This document shows, in pieces, positions 1 to 13,000 of a stretch of 64,000 nt of DNA; the stretch's first letter is position 1, and the number at the start of each line of letters is the position of its first letter. Position numbers and translations under genes: made by a program. Source of the stretch: Gonapodya sp. JEL0774 (taxonomy: Eukaryota; Monoblepharomycota; Monoblepharidomycetes; Monoblepharidales; Gonapodyaceae); assembly GCA_027604505.1 (NCBI GenBank), contig JADIIX010000122.1, positions 1 to 64,000 of the forward strand, given 5' to 3'. Under the pieces are notes generated by a model. That model searched no databases and was not told the origin of the DNA. It worked only from the letters and a program-made list of their open reading frames with translations.

Positions 1-280
1 CTCACCTGCATTGACGACATCTGGCAGTTTTCTTCCTACCCTCACCTTCGGCGGGGAAGAAAAATTGCCAGATGTCCGCCTTTCGCGATGCTGGCAGTGC
101 CATCTCACTTCCATCCCTCCCTGTCCCCACCTCACTTCCCAAAGCTCCTCCCTCCTGAGCCCCACTCCCTGCAGTGCGACCAGACATTGGAGAGGTAGGT
201 GGGTCGTTTTGCAAGTTGTCGTCTGCATCAGAGGACTGCATTGGGGAAGCTGATATGGTAAGTCGAGGTGAATTCGGCAA
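1..280 (-). CDS. N-terminal part of a BED-zinc-finger (hAT-type) transposase, cut by the window edge
   Basis: An open frame of 92 codons starts at 280 and runs leftwards out of the window. Its first two thirds are low-complexity (Ser, Gly, Asp, Pro rich). The end reads ADIWQFF, then a short basic linker and CRQC. An aromatic W..FF segment followed by C..C is the start of a BED zinc finger, usually found at the N terminus of hAT-family transposases. The rest of the finger (the His pair) and the catalytic domain lie outside the window, so the family is inferred. The frame is CG-rich, unlike the neighbouring HYDIN body. It could also be a host BED-finger protein derived from a transposon. Confidence 0.4.
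16..76. repeat. Inverted repeat able to form a long hairpin
   Basis: The arm at 16-36 (GACATCTGGCAG, then TTTTCTTCC) is nearly perfectly complementary to the arm at 55-76 (GGAAGAAAAATTGCC, then AGATGTC). About 18 bases separate the arms. It lies inside the predicted BED-finger coding segment. Confidence 0.7.
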
Positions 281-292
281 GTGCGTGAGCCA

Positions 293-456
293 GGGTCGGG
301 CCGGGTCGGGTCCTGAGCGGACCTGACCCGACCCTTCAACTACCCGGACCCGACCCGACCCGACCCGGCCGGGTCGGGTAACATTTTGGCCTTCAAATAC
401 CCGACCCGAACGGAATCGGGCCGGGCCGGGTCCGGGTAGCAGACGGGTCGGGTAGG
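293..456. repeat. GGGTC/GACCC-rich low-complexity repeat, self-complementary
   Basis: The stretch is built from repeated GGGTCGGG and CCCGACCC words with small variations, in both orientations. It can therefore fold on itself: GGGTCGGGTCC around 303-313 pairs with a GACCTGACCC stretch just downstream. It lies between the BED-finger frame and HYDIN and is probably non-coding sequence of the transposon. No gene is supported here. Confidence 0.75.
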
Positions 457-1023
457 AACGTTAAACGTGGGTAACTTGGTGCTCACACTTGGGACAGTGC
501 TGTGGCCACAGATGTAGTAGATACACCTTTTTGTGTGAACGCGTTTGAATAAGTAAATCATACCACTCAACATGCTTTGCAGTTCAATCCACCATTGACC
601 CATCCTGTCCAGCAACAAGTTGTCAATGTTGCAGGTGATAGCAGTGCTGAGGCACCTGTCAGTGTTGCGGTGTGGGTATGTGACAGTGGTTGTTTTGGTC
701 CCTGTTGCAGCTGGCTGCAGGTCACCTGGTGGGGCTGAGGAGGAGGATGATGCTAACTAGATTAGATTAGCCAGCAGCACATGTAATAGATAAGTTGTGC
801 ACAGACAGAGTCCTCTCAGACCAACAAGGGTACATTCAATTCTCAGCATTGTACATTCTGAATCCAGACAAACATGCACTGCATGAGTACCAAAGACATC
901 ACAATGGTGAAGTTGTGCACTGTGAAAATTACTCAACCAACAAAACAATGATAAGTACATTGAACACAATTAATTGTTGATTCTTGCAATAAACCATTAT
1001 ACAATTTCATTTTGTAAGTATTC
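457..1023. other. Stretch without a recognisable gene, downstream of HYDIN
   Basis: AT-rich, CG-poor sequence between the GGGTC repeat and the HYDIN stop codon. Short open frames occur on both strands but none resembles a known protein. The part next to HYDIN probably holds its 3' untranslated region. Confidence 0.5.
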
Positions 1024-4000
1024 TTATACTGCTTTTAAGTAGTAGGTCCACATAATTCCACTGGGGTGTGCAATAACAAGCTTTGCAATTGCCATTTGGG
1101 CACCTGGTTTGTTTGATGCCAAGCCCGATGAGCTGCTTGCTGCAGGTGGCCGATAGCTGACATAGACTGTTGTAGTCCTCTTAGGCCCAAGTGTGCTTTC
1201 ACCAAGTTTTGCTGTAAACTGTTGGTTGTCCACAACAACAGAAAATGATGAGGATGTATTAAAGACGTTCTTGAATTGGAATTGACTTATTTGACCAGCC
1301 TAGAGAACAAAGTCCTGGGGTCAGACAACACACAAGAAGGATCATTTTGCTTCTTCTTACTTTTACTGAAATTGGTCCTTGTGGTTGAGGAGGGACACAG
1401 TGGCCAAAGAGAGGTATCACATAATCTCCACCCACTGGAGATGTCAAATGAAAAGCTGCATTGACACTTCCAACCTTTGATGGTTCATACACAACTTCAC
1501 AAGTTACATCTATTGGACCATTCACAGCTAGTAAAGCAGAAATCAGCAAACAGAGTGGCAAAATATAACACTAAAGTCTTTACCTGCAGGAGCAGTAACA
1601 GACTTCTCTGCTGAGAAATCACTACTTTCCAAGCGGCACAAGTATTCTGTTTTGACCTTACTAAAGCTTTGGAATGTTACCATTTGGGTGGTGCTTCCCC
1701 CAAGAATAGTTTGAAAGTGTACAGATTTTTCTCTCATTGCAGGTGAGGCATGTAACTTCAAGTCGTACTGAATTGTCCCAAGTTCTGAAGAATTTACCAA
1801 CAATCTTGCAATGGTTTCTTTGGGTACAAGAGGAAGAAACTCCACCTGAACAATTCCATCAGCTCTGTGAAAGTGCAAAGCATATCAGCATGATCCAGCA
1901 AGTTTACACAATATCTCAGTACTTACTTTGGAGCAACAGTGACAGAATGGGGAACTGATATGTCTGGGTGTGTGCATGTTGGTTGAAATACCATTGGCAC
2001 AGGAAGTGGATTTGTAACTGTCACACTCTTTGTGATAGTTGCTCGCACAGTAGTTATCAAATCCAAGACACCCATTACACTGTTTGAGACAGATTTGATA
2101 GTAGCATTGAAAAATTCATACTCCTGTTGGAAATTGTTAGATAAAATGGTTTACTATTGTCTTCTCAATGGACACACCTGTGTATCATCATTCCTGAAAA
2201 CAACTCTAAAATTGGTGATTCCTTCTTTGTGTGACAGAAAATGTAATTTATATTGTGTTTTACCTGCAGCAGGAAGGTCAATATATTCCATGCCACGAAT
2301 CACAACTGCTGGATCTGCTTTTGGGACTTCAAAGTTGACACAGAGTGTCTGAGGTGTTTTCAACCAGTTTTCAACTGTGATGACCTCAACATGTGGACTC
2401 CTGCATGAAATCTCTCTGTTTATTGTACCTGCCGGTATTGGTTTGTCTGTGATTCCTATCAGCTTGTATACAACAGCAGAACCATCTGGGAGAGGCACAA
2501 AAAGGCTCCCTTCATGCTTTCCACCTTCACCTCCGCCAAGAGTACGCAATGGATGGAAAGCAATGTCATATCTGGCAGATCCATTTTCAAGGTCTAAGGT
2601 ATCTGCACCCTTGAAAGCATTGTTATCAAATGTTGGCTTGATTTTGCACATTCCTGTAAATTTTGTGTTGATGACCAATGTTTTAATGTCCATTTGCCGC
2701 ACAGGGCATGAAAATCTTAGAATATCAGTGTTTATCTGAGGTCCAGTGCAGAGACCAGAAAGTAGCAGAGATACTGGTTCAACCCAAGAGTCTTCACATT
2801 CAAAACTACACTGAATTGCCTCTGATATAGTGCCACCTGTCATGTGCAGGGGATGGAATGCAACCTCAATCGGAACATTTGTGTAAGGTGATGCATATGC
2901 TTCAGTTGGTGTAATAGAAAACATAGAATTTTTGGACTGTCTCCCAAATGTGAATTTAACTTCAAGGTCACCTGAATTGACAATGTGAATCTTTCTGGTG
3001 AGTGAGGCATTCTCAGACACTGGTCCAAATGCAACTGATGTGGTATCAATTGCAACTTCTGCACCAATACCTCTCCCAGTAATGAGGAAAAGTGGTCGAT
3101 CAATTCCATGCCCTTCAAGCCTCACTTCCTCTGCAAATGACAATGTTCTGTTGGTGGGCTTGAAAACAATGCAAATTGATGTGGATGAGTTGGGACCAAT
3201 GTCCTTATTAGCACCCTGCACTTCTACACCCAAGAGATGAAGGCTCTCAAGCATAGAAGATGGCCCAAGTTGGCAGTGAACAGGAAGGTGGCTTTTATTG
3301 TAAATCTTGAGAGTTCGTGTAACTGATTTCCCAACTTTTACCATTCCAAAATTGATTGTCCTATCTATGCTGGCAACCTCCACATCACAAGGAATAATGT
3401 CCCCATAAATTCTAAAAGGTAGTTTGAGTGTAGAGTTTACCAAAATGCAAACAGTTTCATTGAAGTGACCAGTTTGTGTTGGCTTAAGAGTGACTTGAAT
3501 GGGCAGCTTTGCACCTGGAGGTGTGCTAAACATGCCTGGATTGTCCAGCTCACACATATTTGAGGTTTTCTGCACCTCAAATGTAATATCTGTGATATCC
3601 TGATTAAGAATTTCAAATTTGCATTTTGGCGGTGGCTCTGAATTCAAGAACAACTTTCCAAAGTTGTGCTCAGAATGACTGAGCTTCAGCAAGGGAGAAA
3701 TTGATTGAGCTTGAATGAAAAATGTATAAGCTGTTCCATTGGCTACTTGGCAAACTATCTTAAGGTCTTTGATTAGGGTGGGTGCACTTGAATGGAATGT
3801 AATGGAATTCGTAACTGTTTCACCCTTCAGGCACTTCCCTGCTTCTGGTGTCACTGAGATTGTGTTATTCTTTCTTCCTTTCCAAGACCATGTATACTCA
3901 AGAGTATAACTGCCAGTATTCTTGATTTGTATGGTTCTTGTTCTCTTCTCATTCACATGACACCTTCCAAAGTCAATAATGTTTGCAGAAGGTGTGTTAG

Positions 4001-7000
4001 GGTTGACTGCTATTTCATCTCCGTTTGGTAAGTCAATGGACAGTTGCTGATGTAGCAGATATCCTTCAGCCTTTACAATAAGGGGTATTGGATATGCCTT
4101 CTTCTTGATGTTACAGAGGAGGTTGAAAGTGTGAACTTTCTCAGCAGGTGGAGAAAATGTTATTTCAATAATGGTCTCTCCATGTGGTGCAACTGAACCT
4201 GTATTGGGTGAAACTCGAAGAACAGAACCACCATTCAGGTCGGCTGGAACTCCATGAAAGCTAAAATGGAACTCTAAAGCAGAACCTATTGTGAGATGTT
4301 TCCAGAATAAGCAGGTTGCATTTCAAAATTCACCTGTGGCCTCGCTGTTCAATAGTTTGACAGTTTCTTTGGTGGACCATCCAACAAGAACTGGAGCTCT
4401 GAATGTCACACAAGTTTTTTCAAAATACACATTTGGATCCAGACTTTGCGCAACCACAAGAAATGGTACAACTACATTGAATTGAGGTATTGAGAATGTC
4501 CAAAGTGATTCAGATACTTCCATGTTCTCTGATAAGTACTCAAATAGAACATCTGTTTTTTGACCTGCAGGAATGACATCATGGGTGAAGACTGTATACT
4601 GGTAAGGAACACACAAACAAAAGACACCTACCTGCATGTAGAGTGTATCGTATTGGATTACAACGAAAATACTTCCTATGGTTCCCAGCTTCTGCATTCC
4701 ACAATATGTCATACGTATGATCTGTTGTATTGTAGATACTGATTTTCTTCATCCCCTTTGATGTTACTCCTATGCAATCTCGAAATTCAACCACTTTTGT
4801 TCCAGTGTCCATGATACTGGAGATGCCACTTGCAATAGCTGTTTCCTTTGATCGTCTGTCAGACCGTAAGTAGTCACTGTCATCAACTTCAAAATGGCAG
4901 AGTGGTCGTAATGCAGTGCCTGACAGATTAATAGGAACAACTTTCATGTCAGGGGAGAGATTTGGTATAGAGACCAATAAAACACAAGAGTAATCTTTGG
5001 CATCCATGGGTAGAAAACGCACAATAGCCCTCTCCTCATCACCACTTTCAACCACACCAGAATCTGGGGAGACAGTGAAAGGGGTGTCATCAATTCCTTC
5101 CATATCATGTGATTGGATCTTGTAGGAGTAAGTAAGTGGCACCTTTCCAGTGTTTTTCAGAACAACAGGAATTGATCTACATTGCATCATGTATGTGCTC
5201 TTAAAGGTGATGGTTTCTTTCAGTGGATAAAACTCAAAAAAGCAGAAGTCAGCCAGAGCTGATACTTTTATTGTTTGTAGTACTGTGTCATGTGACTCCC
5301 CAGAGGTGGATCCTGGAGTAATTGTCACATTGAACAAAGCTCCCACTATCTGCTCTGGAGCATCTGGTTTGAAAGATATCTTGACATCAGCAATTGCATG
5401 AGGAGCAAGAGTGCAAATCACTGGCTCTACAAATAAGTTTGGATGAGGTGATTCACTCCACTTCATTGTTAAGACCGTGGTGGTGTTATTTGTAGCTTTG
5501 AAAGTACATGAGGTCTCACTGCCAATATAGCAGTTGCTGAATACAATGTTTGCATTGGCATCACCAGCTGGTAGGTTTGTGAACAGTACTGAATCATTGT
5601 GGCTTTCCCCAACCAGAGAAATTTTCTCATCCTCAAAAGTGTTGTCAATGGTAAGAAGACGCAGCTCTTCACAGAGTGGCCCAATAGTATTGGGCTGAAA
5701 GACAATGGAAACAGTGTGTTCTTGATTTGGTAGCAAGACCACAGGAGTATCTTCAACAAAAAATGAGCTCTCCCTCTCTTTGCTGAGCTCCAATCTGTAC
5801 CTTGCTGGAATGATGCCGTCATTGAAAATCACAAGACGCATTCTCTCCTGCAAACCCATGGATGTTCTGGGGAATACAACCACATGGGATGTGCTACTAC
5901 GCTCATCTGGGGAGTGTTTGATTGACAAATGAGGCAGGGTACCCTGACCCACAAGATTAAACAAAAGTGATGGGGCATGCACAATAGTTTCCTCGGTCAT
6001 TACTAAAGCCTCAAAAATTGCAGTGTACTGCTGAATTGAAGTTGGATGGAAACTAACATTCACAAATCTGGTGTCATGGCTTGGAATTGTCAGTTTCTGT
6101 GGTTCCACATCAAAGGGCAGCTCTGCGGAGTCTTTTAATCTGCTTATGGGATGTACTGAAATGGATACATCTGCTGCAATTTTCCCTGGATTTGCAATCT
6201 TGAACTGGGCCAAAGTTGTTTGTCCCACTAGAATGGGCTTAAAGTGAAAAGTCCTTGACTCTTCAGCAAAAATATGGTTTTGGAGGAATTTCTTGTTGTC
6301 ATATCTCCTGCATATCGCATACTCAGAAAATATGGTTTGAACTTCCTTTGTTGATATAATTGGAGTACAGGACTCCCCAACAAGCTTGTAGCCATGAGAA
6401 TCAGTGGGGCAACTGTCAGTTACTTCCAGCAGAAGCACCTCCTGATAGACCCCTCCAATTTCTGGATGAAATTCTATGTTGACAACCTGTTTGTTTCCAG
6501 CAGGAATGATTGCTGTAGCAGGAGTAATTGTGAATGGACCAAATGCCTGAGTGTCTGCAGCCTTTGCGACCTCTTTTTTGGGCTGAAATTTTGAGTTTTG
6601 TAAAGTTGATTCAGATAAATCAAGAAGCTGCTTGCTGTTCCTAGTGGTTAACTTTGATTTTCCTGCATTTTTCATATCCATCAAAGGAAGAATCTTTGCA
6701 ATTGAGTAACGGAACTCATAGTCCCCAGTATTCTCAATCACCACACTTTTGACTGGTTTAGTGCCATGAAGAATATTCCCAAAGTTGAGCTCTGCTGGTG
6801 GCTGAATACTATAATGACTGAACACAGCTCTTAGTGACACTTTTATAGGGAGTGTGGTGGTGGTTTCCCCAGTTGAGGGATCATAAATTTGACATTTAAT
6901 GCAAGGAAGGTCCACAAGAGATGCTTCAACCTCTGATTTGAATGTGAGCTGGAAAGTACTGGGCTTTTCAGATGGTGGAATCACACCTTCTTGAACTGAT

Positions 7001-10000
7001 AACTGTGTTTGTGTGGAGATTGTAAAGAAGGACCCCCAATCTTCCTCATATATGAATCTGAAGCCAGCTTCATATTTTCCTCTGTTCTTCATAGTAAACA
7101 CTTGTTTAATTGGATCATCTGGGACTTTGAGTGTTCCAAAATCAATTCCATCAAGGCCCCTAGGGAAATGCAGATCCACAGCAAGGTCAAATGCCTCAGC
7201 TGCAAGGAAAAGTGTTTCTACTTGTGTCACACCACTTGTTTTGTCTGCATCATATACTTCAAGCCTCAGGGATTTCTTGATGGATGAGACTTTCAATGCA
7301 TGAAATTTTGCAACAATCCTACTTTCAGAAAGTGAAGAGACTATCCCCTCAATGGGCTTTATATCAAATTCATCCCCAAGATTCTCCCACCCTGTCAGTT
7401 TCCATGCAATGGGGAGCTGAATGTTGTTCTTCAAAATCACTTCTCTGTGATCTGAATGTTGCAGAAGTAACTTCTCAAAGTTGAATCCCTTTTTTTCGAT
7501 TTCAAGCTCAGGCTTTACACCCAAACAACTCAAAGTGATTTGTAGTGGCTGTGGGTTGTCTTTTACAGACAAAATGAGTATGTCCTCATACCTCCCTGTA
7601 GACCGTGGAAGTGCATTAATTACAACATTCATGGCTTCACCAGAAGCAACATCCACATTGCTTGCTTCCAGTGTGAACACTTCAACCCCTTTTACTTCAT
7701 TCTTAATTGAAAGTCCAATATGTGCATCTGCTGCACCACTATTGGACAATGTTAAGCACGCTTTGCTGTCAATTGTTGCTTCAGGTGGATACTTCTTGCT
7801 TAGCCACAGTGGACCAAAATCGTAAGCATTTAACGTAGAAGAATAGCCAAACTGGTTCTGCCCTTCTGTCCTCTTTGAAAACAAAACAGCAGGATTACTT
7901 TCAATCTCTGGATATTGGCACACACCACTGCAATTTAATGAAAAGCTTGCACTACTGCAACCTGCAATTGCAAAATCAAATTGCCCAGTGAATTGACCAA
8001 CCTCATTGGAAAGAAACTTCACAGAAAGCTCCCTTGAGTCTTGAGCTCCAATAACCCATCTGTAAGGTTTAAGCAGCTTGTTCATGTTATCTTCACCCTT
8101 GTCTGGTTTCCCATCCTCCTGGCTAGTGACTGTCACTGAAAGCTTCCCTGGTGACACTAACTTCCCTGTTCTTTTTACCTCAGTTTTAGTCATAGTTGCA
8201 GAGGTTTCTTGTGAGTACTGCAATTGCTCATCTTCTTTTTCCCCAAGAGTGCCAACATTGCATATGGAAAAGCATGTGGGTTTTCTTCTTGAGAGCCCCT
8301 GACAAGGAGGCATCCTCACAACTTGTCGCTCAACAAACCCCAAAATATCAGGCTCCCATGGTTTTGTACCAGAATCTTCAAGCTTCAAGGATAAAAGACT
8401 GGTCACTCTTTCAATCAAAGCATCTTTGTTCAGAGTCCCTGGAATATCATAAATGCCTATGATCCCATTGTCATCTGTGCTATGAACATCCAAATCAGCA
8501 ATCTCTGTGAGACTACCATTTGAAACCTGTGATTCTAGAAGTTGCCCTGTTATATTACTTGAAATTGGAAGTTTGCGAGCACCCTTTTTTTCTGTACTGA
8601 TAAGTGTATTTCTGGTCAACACAGGCTTTTCTGACTGCTTAAAAGTGGCAATTATGGGCTCCAAAGTAGAATGGTAGAGCTCATACATGACCGAAGTGAT
8701 CTCTGTCAGGAAAAGTGAGGCATCTGCAATGGCTTGTTCAGGTTGTGCCTCAGCACCATCAACCTTTTCCAATGCACTATCTTTTCCATGTTGCTTGGAC
8801 TGTTTTGTTGTGCCTTTGTCTCTGTCTGCCTGGACCTTAGCCAGGCCACGTAGAGCTGCCTTTTCATTTCTATGCTCTGATTGTTGTTTTCTTGGTTGCT
8901 TGGATTCTTTGTGTTTCTGCACTTCATCTGAACGTCTCTCAACAAGCATTACTCCATTATCTCCTCCAAATGGTTTGCTTCTTTTGTGCTCAAGCTTGGT
9001 TAATCTGAGATGATAGTTCTTCAAAGAAATATTGTAAAACATCTGATCTTTCTCAGTCAATTGATGGTAAAGACTCTCAGAGATAGGAGTTACAGAATAT
9101 CTCCTTAATTCTTCTCTTACAATTTCCTTGTTGGCATACTGCTCTCTTTCTTGGACAGTTCTGGAATCCAGGTTAAGGTTAACAAGAATTACCCTCCTTC
9201 TGCCCGCTGCTTGCTTAAGAAGACGTGCAATGCGTTGTGGGGCAACATTTCTGTGCAAAATTCCATCAACAACAGCTCCTTTGTTGCAACTCTCTTGATT
9301 GAGGTGGCACTTTAATAAATCACAAAGGAGAATATCTTCAGGGGTGCTAGCACTTTGGTTTGCACCCTCTTCAAGACTGGCTCTTAGGGAGCCAGCTGTC
9401 CCACCTTCACTTTGAACATCAACACCTTTGGTGTGAGTGGTTCCCTGTTGAGTCTTCTGAGCAAAATCTAAAGGTGCCTTGAGTCCACTGGTCTCATAAC
9501 CTGCATTGAATGTTTCCTCTATGGGTAGGTAACCATAAGAGTAAATTGCAGCCAGCTGCTTAGCAAGGGTGGTTTTCCCAGAGTATGGAGGACCATGAAC
9601 AATAATAATTGGACCGTCTGCGTCAGGTTGACTCCCATTTGCTCCACTAGAGGGGTCATTTGATGTTCTTATGTCAATGCTTGTCTTCCTATTGACATCA
9701 TTTGCATTTGGTATTGTTTGGTGTTTTGAAAAGTCAGCTCCCTGAAATGATGGTAGAGCTTGTGTCTGACCTGGTTCTTGAATAGGTACAAACATAACCT
9801 CTCCATTTGACCATGCTGATAGGGGAAGTACACCAACAGACATTTGCTCATCCATGTACTGATTATCATAGTCAATCATGTATACTTCTACTGGATATGG
9901 CTGTGGGTTATGGAGTGAAAATTTTGCCTCTATTCCTTCTGAATGAGGTAAAATTTGGGGAAATGTAATGGTGCTTGGTTGTACTTCCAAAACTGATTGG

Positions 10001-13000
10001 GTGCCTCTCCCAACAACTGACAGCTTTGAGGAGTTGTGGCTGTGAAGTGGTCTAACATAAATAGTTGCATCATACACCTTCTCCTCTAGTGGTGTGAAGT
10101 GAATCTGACAAAACACAGATTCTCCTGCTTTGAGGGTGCCACTAAATGGCTCAATGACCACTTCTTGTTTGTTTGGGTTTGAAGATAGCTTTGCTTTCCT
10201 CTTTTGACCCTTGGAAGCTACCAGAGGTGTGTAGGGTGAATTACTTAAGTCTGACTCCCATTCAAGTGAGGTCTTTGATGTGTTGGTTACTCTGATTACT
10301 GAGGATCGCCTTCTTCCCACTTGAACTGGGCTTCCAAAATCAACTTTAAGAGGACTGATTGTCAGACTTGGGGAGACAACTTTTGCAAGTACTTTAATGA
10401 CAGTACGAAGCCCATTTTCACCCACAGAAATTGCCATCTGACAACTTTGTTGAACTCCTAACTCCTCCTTTAGGCAGTGACCTGAGAACTCAATGAGAAA
10501 AGTCCTCTTATCCCCTGGTGCTACAGTCAGAGAACCATTGTTAAAATTAAGGACTTTGAAGCATGACGGAATTGCTGATGTATCCATTATTAGTGTACTC
10601 TCAGCATCACCAAATGCATGCAGGTTGATTGATCTGGTTTGTGAATTGCCCCATGCAATCTCCCCAAAATCACAAATGTGAGTGTTAATAACTATCTGAG
10701 GCTTTAGAACGGATGAAGTCTCTGCTACAAGAGCAGCATTCTGAATCTGATGAATTTTCTGGATCATTAAAAGGCGATATGCTTCCTCCTTGACTGCCAT
10801 TGTAGCTTCTTTTTTTTGGAAGATCTCCAATTGAACTCCAGGTGGTTTATATGACTCCTCAGATTCAAATAACACAAAGTCTTTTGAAGTACAGATTACA
10901 GGTCCAGTTGTATCATTTGATTTGTGTTCTTGAAACCAGCTAACCCATGCTACTGTGTTTCTATATGCTGAATCATCCTCAAGTGGCAGTCCAACAAACA
11001 GTCCTGTCCAGCTTCCATAGCCCCTCAACATCACGTATGTGTCTTCCAGGACAGGGGAAATTTTAAGAACAATACTAGCATCCAGACTGAGACCAGGTCC
11101 CTCTGGACAGAACTTGACAGAAACTTTCTGCTTTGCACCAACCAATAAGGTTGCTTCACATGGTGATATGAAGATTGACTTTGATACACTTTTGTTGTCA
11201 GACAGCAACTGGGTGCAGAAATTAAGTGTTGTTTTCCCTGTATTAAAAACAAAAAACGACTGCTCAGCTGATTGAAAACAGGGCACTGCTCCAAATTCCA
11301 GCTCAGTGTTTTCAATTCTGTAATGAACACCTGCAGTCTCTCCAGTAAGGTTCAAACAATAGGATGGTCCTCCTTCAACCTCACACAGAGCTATCAAATC
11401 ATAGTACCTACAAAAATCACCATAGAACTTGATATAAACAGTCTGCTGCTCATTTGGGTATATGATGCCTTGATGAGGGAATATTTCAAACGGATGCACA
11501 TGGAGCTGGCTTTGCTCATTTAAACTGTCCAAAATAGACCAATGGTATGTGGCAGGAAGTAATCCACTGTTTGAAATGGAAAAACTCTGAACATTTGCTG
11601 TTCCTCTTGCTATACAACCAAAATCCAGTTTGTTCAGAGAAAGTGTGAGATTGGGAAATATAATACTATTAGTTATGCTGAGGTTGTCTTTGTTCTGGGA
11701 GGCAGTCAATGAGACCAATTCACATCCAGATTAGCTTAGTAAAATTTGAAATACATACAGTGTGTCCTTTGTAAGTGATATGAATATCCACTTTCTCAAA
11801 TTGAGTAGTCTTGTCAATTTTGTATGCAGGGTCTAATTGCATGTTTACTTCCATGGACTCCCCTGCAGCAATCTCAAAGCTGTCCTTGTCAAGTACAAAG
11901 GGAATCGGATAGTCCATTGTGACTTGAAGAGGAAGTAAGCATTTATTCTGCACACAAACGCTATTGACAGCTAAAAGCACATGGTAATCAGGCTTTATGA
12001 TGGTCTCACAAATAACATTAGAGGGGCAGACTCCAATTTCAGGTGACACAAAGTTTGCACTGATGACAGATTCAAAAATTGTTTTCTTTCCTGAATCAGA
12101 TACTGTCTGACAATAATGTCTCTCTGCCACCAGTTGTGGCTCATCTGATAATCCTCTTACTAAGACATTCTGAGTCTGCCCAGGCTTTAATGCAAATCTT
12201 GTGGGTAATACCTCAAAGATATTGGTGTCCTTTTCAACTGGCTGTCGATCATCTACAAGCCAGGACAGAACCTGTACCTGCCGACCTCTGTTTGAAACAA
12301 TGAAAGACTGTGAACAAGGACGCTTGCAGAAGATATCACCAAATGAAACCCTGCTGAGCTCCTCTGGGATTGCAATGGTGCTGCCACTGCCCTTGGCAGC
12401 TAGGTGCACCTCATATATCCTACCATTTGTGACTGCTATCCTCATGATCCCAGTGAATTTGCTGGCATCGTCAAGGCGTGCAATGAGAGCAAGGCTAACC
12501 TCCTGATTAGGTATCAAAGTTCCCATGGCAGGTGAAACAGAGAAGACTGCTGTATCAGGTAGAATTGTGCACTGATACTTGGCATCAATTGGAGACACAT
12601 TAATAACTTGGATCTGTAGTGATTTTTCAGCCAAAACAGGTATAGTTCCCCAGCTTAACTCATTGACTGAGAGCTTTATATCTGGCCCAATTCCAATCAT
12701 CATCACCTTGGCCACAAGTTTGTCACACTGAACCCCACAAATTTTGAAGGGAATGTTAATTTCATGCTGACCAAGTCGATCAACTACTATTTCACACAAA
12801 ACAACAGAAGCTGCCATAGGAGGTATTGATCCACACACATTGTTGAGGACCATGGTACATTTATCAACAGCTCCAAAAGCTGCCCCAACATCAAAGGATG
12901 CTTGAAAGTTGTCATTGTTCACTAACTGAAAATCACAAGAGTAAGGGTGTCCTAAGAAGCACTTTCCAAGATTCTTGATGGATTCTTGTAAAACAACCTG

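Noticed and set aside
2998-3240. Plus-strand frames within HYDIN
   Set aside because: HYDIN's ASH repeats are clear on the minus strand. The opposite frames are shadows.
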